Part shown: positions 14,132-16,462 of the stretch, piece by piece
How positions within the stretch are numbered: position 1 is the stretch's first letter
Layout: each line of letters opens with the position of its first letter
Origin: Prolixibacteraceae bacterium
GTDB taxonomy: Bacteria; Bacteroidota; Bacteroidia; Bacteroidales; Prolixibacteraceae
Direction: 5' to 3'
Length of the DNA stretch: 16,462 bases
Assembly (NCBI GenBank): GCA_016930735.1
Contig: JAFGGF010000380.1
Coordinates: 1-16,462 of the forward strand
Translations under genes and position numbers: made by a program
The notes under the pieces: model-generated
The model's database searches: none
What the model was told of the DNA's origin: nothing
What the model saw: the letters and a program-made list of their open reading frames with translations, nothing else

Positions 14132-15055
14132 TTATATGTTGTGAACTTCAAAGGCTTTCCGGTTTTTACCGGGTTTTCTTCTTTTAGCCTGGGCAAGGAA
14201 CAGTCCTGAAACAACAACTACAATTCCTGTAATATTCTGAACTGTTAATTTATCTTTCAGAATAAAAAAAGATAGGATGGCAACAAATACCGGGATCAGG
14301 TTTATAAAACTATTGGATCGGTTCACTCCTAATTTCCGGATGCTATCGGTAAAAAAGACAAAAGCAAGTGTTGAAGAAAAAACAGCAAGCAAAACAATGG
14401 CACGGAATGCTCTGTAGTGGAAGGGGATTTCAATAAATCCTTTAAAATCGACTATTAGCCAAATAGGAAGGAAAAGCAAAATTCCAAAAATATTTTGCCA
14501 GGCAATGATAGTCAGGGTATTGTATTTTGTTGCCAGGTTTTTCAGGACAATGGAATAAGCAATAGCTGCAAGGACTGCACAAAACTCCAGTCCAACACCA
14601 ACAGGCGATGCTTCAAATCGGAAAGAACCGTTTAACACAACCAATGCAACTCCTGTAAATGAAAGAAACATTCCTGCAATATTCATCCATCTTACTTTTT
14701 CTTTATGGAAATACCATGAAGCAATGGGTGTTAACAGCGGGATTGTAGCTACAATAACTGCTGCAACAGTTGATGAAACGTATTTTAAACCATAACTTTC
14801 TCCTAGGAAATATATAAATGGTTCAAAAAATGCCATCATGAATAAGAGTTTAAAATCTTTCCATTGCGGTTTTTGCAGCCTTTTCAACCAGGCAGCAATA
14901 GCTAAGATCAGGACAGCTGAAATCGTTAATCTGAAGATTACTACTGTAATTGGCTGATAAGCTTCATAAGCAATTTTAAACCAGATAAATGAAAAGCTCC
15001 AGAAAAATGCGGCTCCCAATGCCGAACCAATACCCAGAAAATCTTTGTTTCTCAT
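14132..15055 (-). CDS. EamA/DMT-superfamily transporter
   Basis: The 307-residue inner-membrane protein has about ten hydrophobic helices arranged as two EamA repeats (about 9-143 and 150-287). The first begins GIGSALGAAFFWSFSFIWFKIAYE and contains FFEPFIYFLGESYGLKYVSSTVAAVIVATIPLL; the second contains LAAIAYSIVLKN and ends with FINLIPVFVAILSFFILKDKLTVQNITG. These are drug/metabolite transporter hallmarks; members export amino acids, nucleotides or other small metabolites, and the substrate cannot be read from sequence. A basic tail (KRRKPGKNRK) ends in the cytoplasm. The frame extends 7 codons upstream to a TTG at 15076, but the ATG at 15055 gives the family-like start and leaves the -7 box at 15074-15081 outside the gene. 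It follows the sodium:solute symporter after 49 nt. Confidence 0.9.
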   Translation of the reverse strand: MRNKDFLGIGSALGAAFFWSFSFIWFKIAYEAYQPITVVIFRLTISAVLILAIAAWLKRLQKPQWKDFKLLFMMAFFEPFIYFLGESYGLKYVSSTVAAVIVATIPLLTPIASWYFHKEKVRWMNIAGMFLSFTGVALVVLNGSFRFEASPVGVGLEFCAVLAAIAYSIVLKNLATKYNTLTIIAWQNIFGILLFLPIWLIVDFKGFIEIPFHYRAFRAIVLLAVFSSTLAFVFFTDSIRKLGVNRSNSFINLIPVFVAILSFFILKDKLTVQNITGIVVVVSGLFLAQAKRRKPGKNRKAFEVHNI

Positions 15056-15073
15056 TTGTTTAAAATTGAAAAG

Positions 15074-15081
15074 CAAAAATA
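15074..15081 (-). promoter_or_regulatory. Perfect -7 box upstream of the EamA transporter
   Basis: On the minus strand TATTTTTG (15081-15074) matches TAnnTTTG and lies 18 nt upstream of the ATG at 15055, similar to the box before cmk. No TTTG is found at the -33 distance (that stretch reads TAAACCAATAGC), so it is either a weak or activated promoter or chance. Confidence 0.3.
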
Positions 15082-15104
15082 GGGATTAATCAGGTGCTAT
15101 TGGT

Positions 15105-16462
15105 TTAAGGTATGTTTTTTTTAGAAACTGAAATAAGCAAATAAGTAAAAAGTGAAATTGAAATACCAAAAATATTTGGATCCAGTTTAAAAGGTAATTT
15201 TATTTGAGTAATTGTCAGAATGAGAGTAGTGCTTCCGCCAAGAATCATTGCCCAGAAAGCCCCCATACTGTTGGGATTCCTGTGGAAAATGGCTGCCAGT
15301 ACCGGCACAAATAACCCGGAAACCATAAAAGCATAAGAATATAACATCAGATCCAGGACACTGGGAGCCCAGAGGGAAATAATTAATGCAAGGATTCCAA
15401 GCGCCAAAGTGGTTAACTGCGACCACCGTAGTATTCTGTTCGAAGATTTTATTTTAAAAATATCTGTAATAAAATTTTCTGAAGCAGCCATCAAACAACT
15501 GTCGGCTGTTGACATGATTGCTGAAAAATAGGAAGACAGGATTATCCCGGTAAAACCTATCGGTAAAATTGTTTTCAGAAGCAGAGGTAATCCCAATTCC
15601 GGATCAACAGTATTTCCTCCACCAAAATCATTAACAGTTATGATTCCGTTTTCAAAAGCAACCTTGGCAAACATTCCTAACAAAGCTCCTGAAAATGCCA
15701 TTACAGGATATTCAAAAAGTCCGGCAATAAACCATGCTTTCCTTGCAGTTTTTATATTTCCTGCAGCGTAAATCCTTTGGTATAAGGTCATTCCGATAAA
15801 CCAAATAGGTAAGATAGTTATAAACCAGTTCAGAACCTGCTGCCAACTCACATTTGAAAATCCAAGAAAAGAAGGAGGAAGAGTTTTTTTAATAACCTCT
15901 ATCCCTCCAATCGCGTGATAACTGAAAGGCAGAGCAATAAATACAAGCCCAAACATTAACAATGCCCATTGGATTGTATCGGTATAAATAACTGCTTTCA
16001 GTCCTCCGGCAACAGTATAAACAACAGCAATTACTCCCATTATAACAAGAGCCTGGATTAAACTCAACCCATCAAAAGATGCTGATGCCAGTTTGGCACC
16101 TGCCAATATTTGTGAACTGGTAAAACCCAGGTATCCGATGGCTGAAATTATTCCTGCAGTCAGAGCCACCCGTGCATTGAAACTGTTCTTCAGAAATTGT
16201 GGAAATGAGAGCAGGTTTTTCTTTTTTGCGATGGATGAAACCTTTGGTATCAGTAAAACTGCGCTGGTCCATGCGCCTATCAATCCTGTAAAGAGCAACC
16301 AACTTCCTGATAATCCCATTGCAAAACCCAGGCCTCCCAAACCAATAGAGAATCCACCTCCGACATCGGTGGCAACTACCGATAAGCCGATATGCCAGGC
16401 TCCCATTTTACGGCCACCAACAAAATAATCATCTGCATTTTTATTTCTTTTATAAAAATAAA
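15105..16462 (-). CDS. Sodium:solute symporter (SSS family), N-terminus beyond the window
   Basis: This inner-membrane sodium-coupled transporter is cut by the right edge: 451 codons are visible and the frame is open to the last base. An internal Met at 16406 is not the start, because the 18 codons before it read NKNADDYFVGGRKMGAW at their end, the conserved region just after the first helix of SSS proteins. Only about the first helix is missing. Then come ATDVGGGFSIGLGGLGFAMG (the discontinuous helix region that binds sodium and substrate in the LeuT-like fold), about a dozen hydrophobic helices, SYFSAIMSTADSCLMAASENFITDI (the sodium-binding TM8 Ser-Thr region) and a short polar C-terminus (SVSKKNIP). 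Substrate (sugar, proline, pantothenate or other) is not decidable. The EamA gene follows after 49 nt on the same strand. Confidence 0.92.
   Translation of the reverse strand, partial: YFYKRNKNADDYFVGGRKMGAWHIGLSVVATDVGGGFSIGLGGLGFAMGLSGSWLLFTGLIGAWTSAVLLIPKVSSIAKKKNLLSFPQFLKNSFNARVALTAGIISAIGYLGFTSSQILAGAKLASASFDGLSLIQALVIMGVIAVVYTVAGGLKAVIYTDTIQWALLMFGLVFIALPFSYHAIGGIEVIKKTLPPSFLGFSNVSWQQVLNWFITILPIWFIGMTLYQRIYAAGNIKTARKAWFIAGLFEYPVMAFSGALLGMFAKVAFENGIITVNDFGGGNTVDPELGLPLLLKTILPIGFTGIILSSYFSAIMSTADSCLMAASENFITDIFKIKSSNRILRWSQLTTLALGILALIISLWAPSVLDLMLYSYAFMVSGLFVPVLAAIFHRNPNSMGAFWAMILGGSTTLILTITQIKLPFKLDPNIFGISISLFTYLLISVSKKNIP

Noticed and set aside
15056..15076. EamA transporter starting at 15076
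   Set aside because: The codon is TTG and overlaps a perfect TAnnTTTG box; the ATG at 15055 fits the family better.
1..16462. Horizontal transfer or a mobile element carrying one of the modules
   Set aside because: I see no transposase, integrase, attachment repeats, tRNA junction or obvious base-composition step; codon use appears uniform by eye, though it was not computed.

Overview
The window looks like chromosomal DNA of a Bacteroidetes (Bacteroidota) bacterium. The evidence is AT-rich spacers, starts without Shine-Dalgarno sequences, promoter-like boxes of the Bacteroidetes TTTG/TAnnTTTG type, a TonB receptor with an N-terminal carboxypeptidase-regulatory-like domain, the type IX secretion (T9SS) protein PorQ, and a secreted peptidase with a C-terminal T9SS type A sorting domain. 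Species cannot be named. I see no rRNA, tRNA, CRISPR, insertion sequence or phage gene. All genes are on the minus strand except one OsmC-family gene.

Layout in + coordinates; minus-strand transcription runs right to left. (1) 107-3666 is a tight three-gene unit: a membrane-anchored transglutaminase-like protein with an extra C-terminal domain, a 210-residue exported/membrane protein of unknown function, and a second transglutaminase-like protein about 83% identical to the first over 380 residues. (2) 3983-4738 encodes an exported protein of unknown function, followed by a terminator-like hairpin. (3) 4884-7422 holds a TonB-dependent receptor and, upstream of it, a NikR-family ribbon-helix-helix regulator. 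Both genes are preceded by a pair of GTGYTAY heptamers with the same 21-bp period, so the regulator probably controls itself and the receptor. Two of the four canonical nickel ligands are replaced in this NikR. (4) 7524-8529 holds a YhbP-family flavin-fold gene and an OsmC-family gene, divergently arranged around a close match to a Fur/PerR-type 7-1-7 box. (5) 8530-13116 is a probable operon porQ - cmk - ispH - M1 aminopeptidase (11-nt overlap between cmk and ispH, 1-nt gap between ispH and the peptidase). It combines a T9SS component and a probable T9SS cargo with two housekeeping enzymes. Bacteroidetes-type promoter boxes precede porQ and, more weakly, cmk. (6) 13271-16462 holds a sodium:solute symporter cut by the right edge, an EamA-type exporter, a YkgJ-type cysteine-cluster protein and a small conserved-looking protein, closed by a strong hairpin.

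Several of the longest possible reading frames begin at TTG or inside regulatory DNA. I moved the starts of the TonB receptor, ispH, cmk, porQ and the EamA transporter inward to ATG codons; reasons are given in each entry. The most promising novel points are the altered-ligand NikR with its paired repeats and the transglutaminase / membrane protein / transglutaminase cassette.
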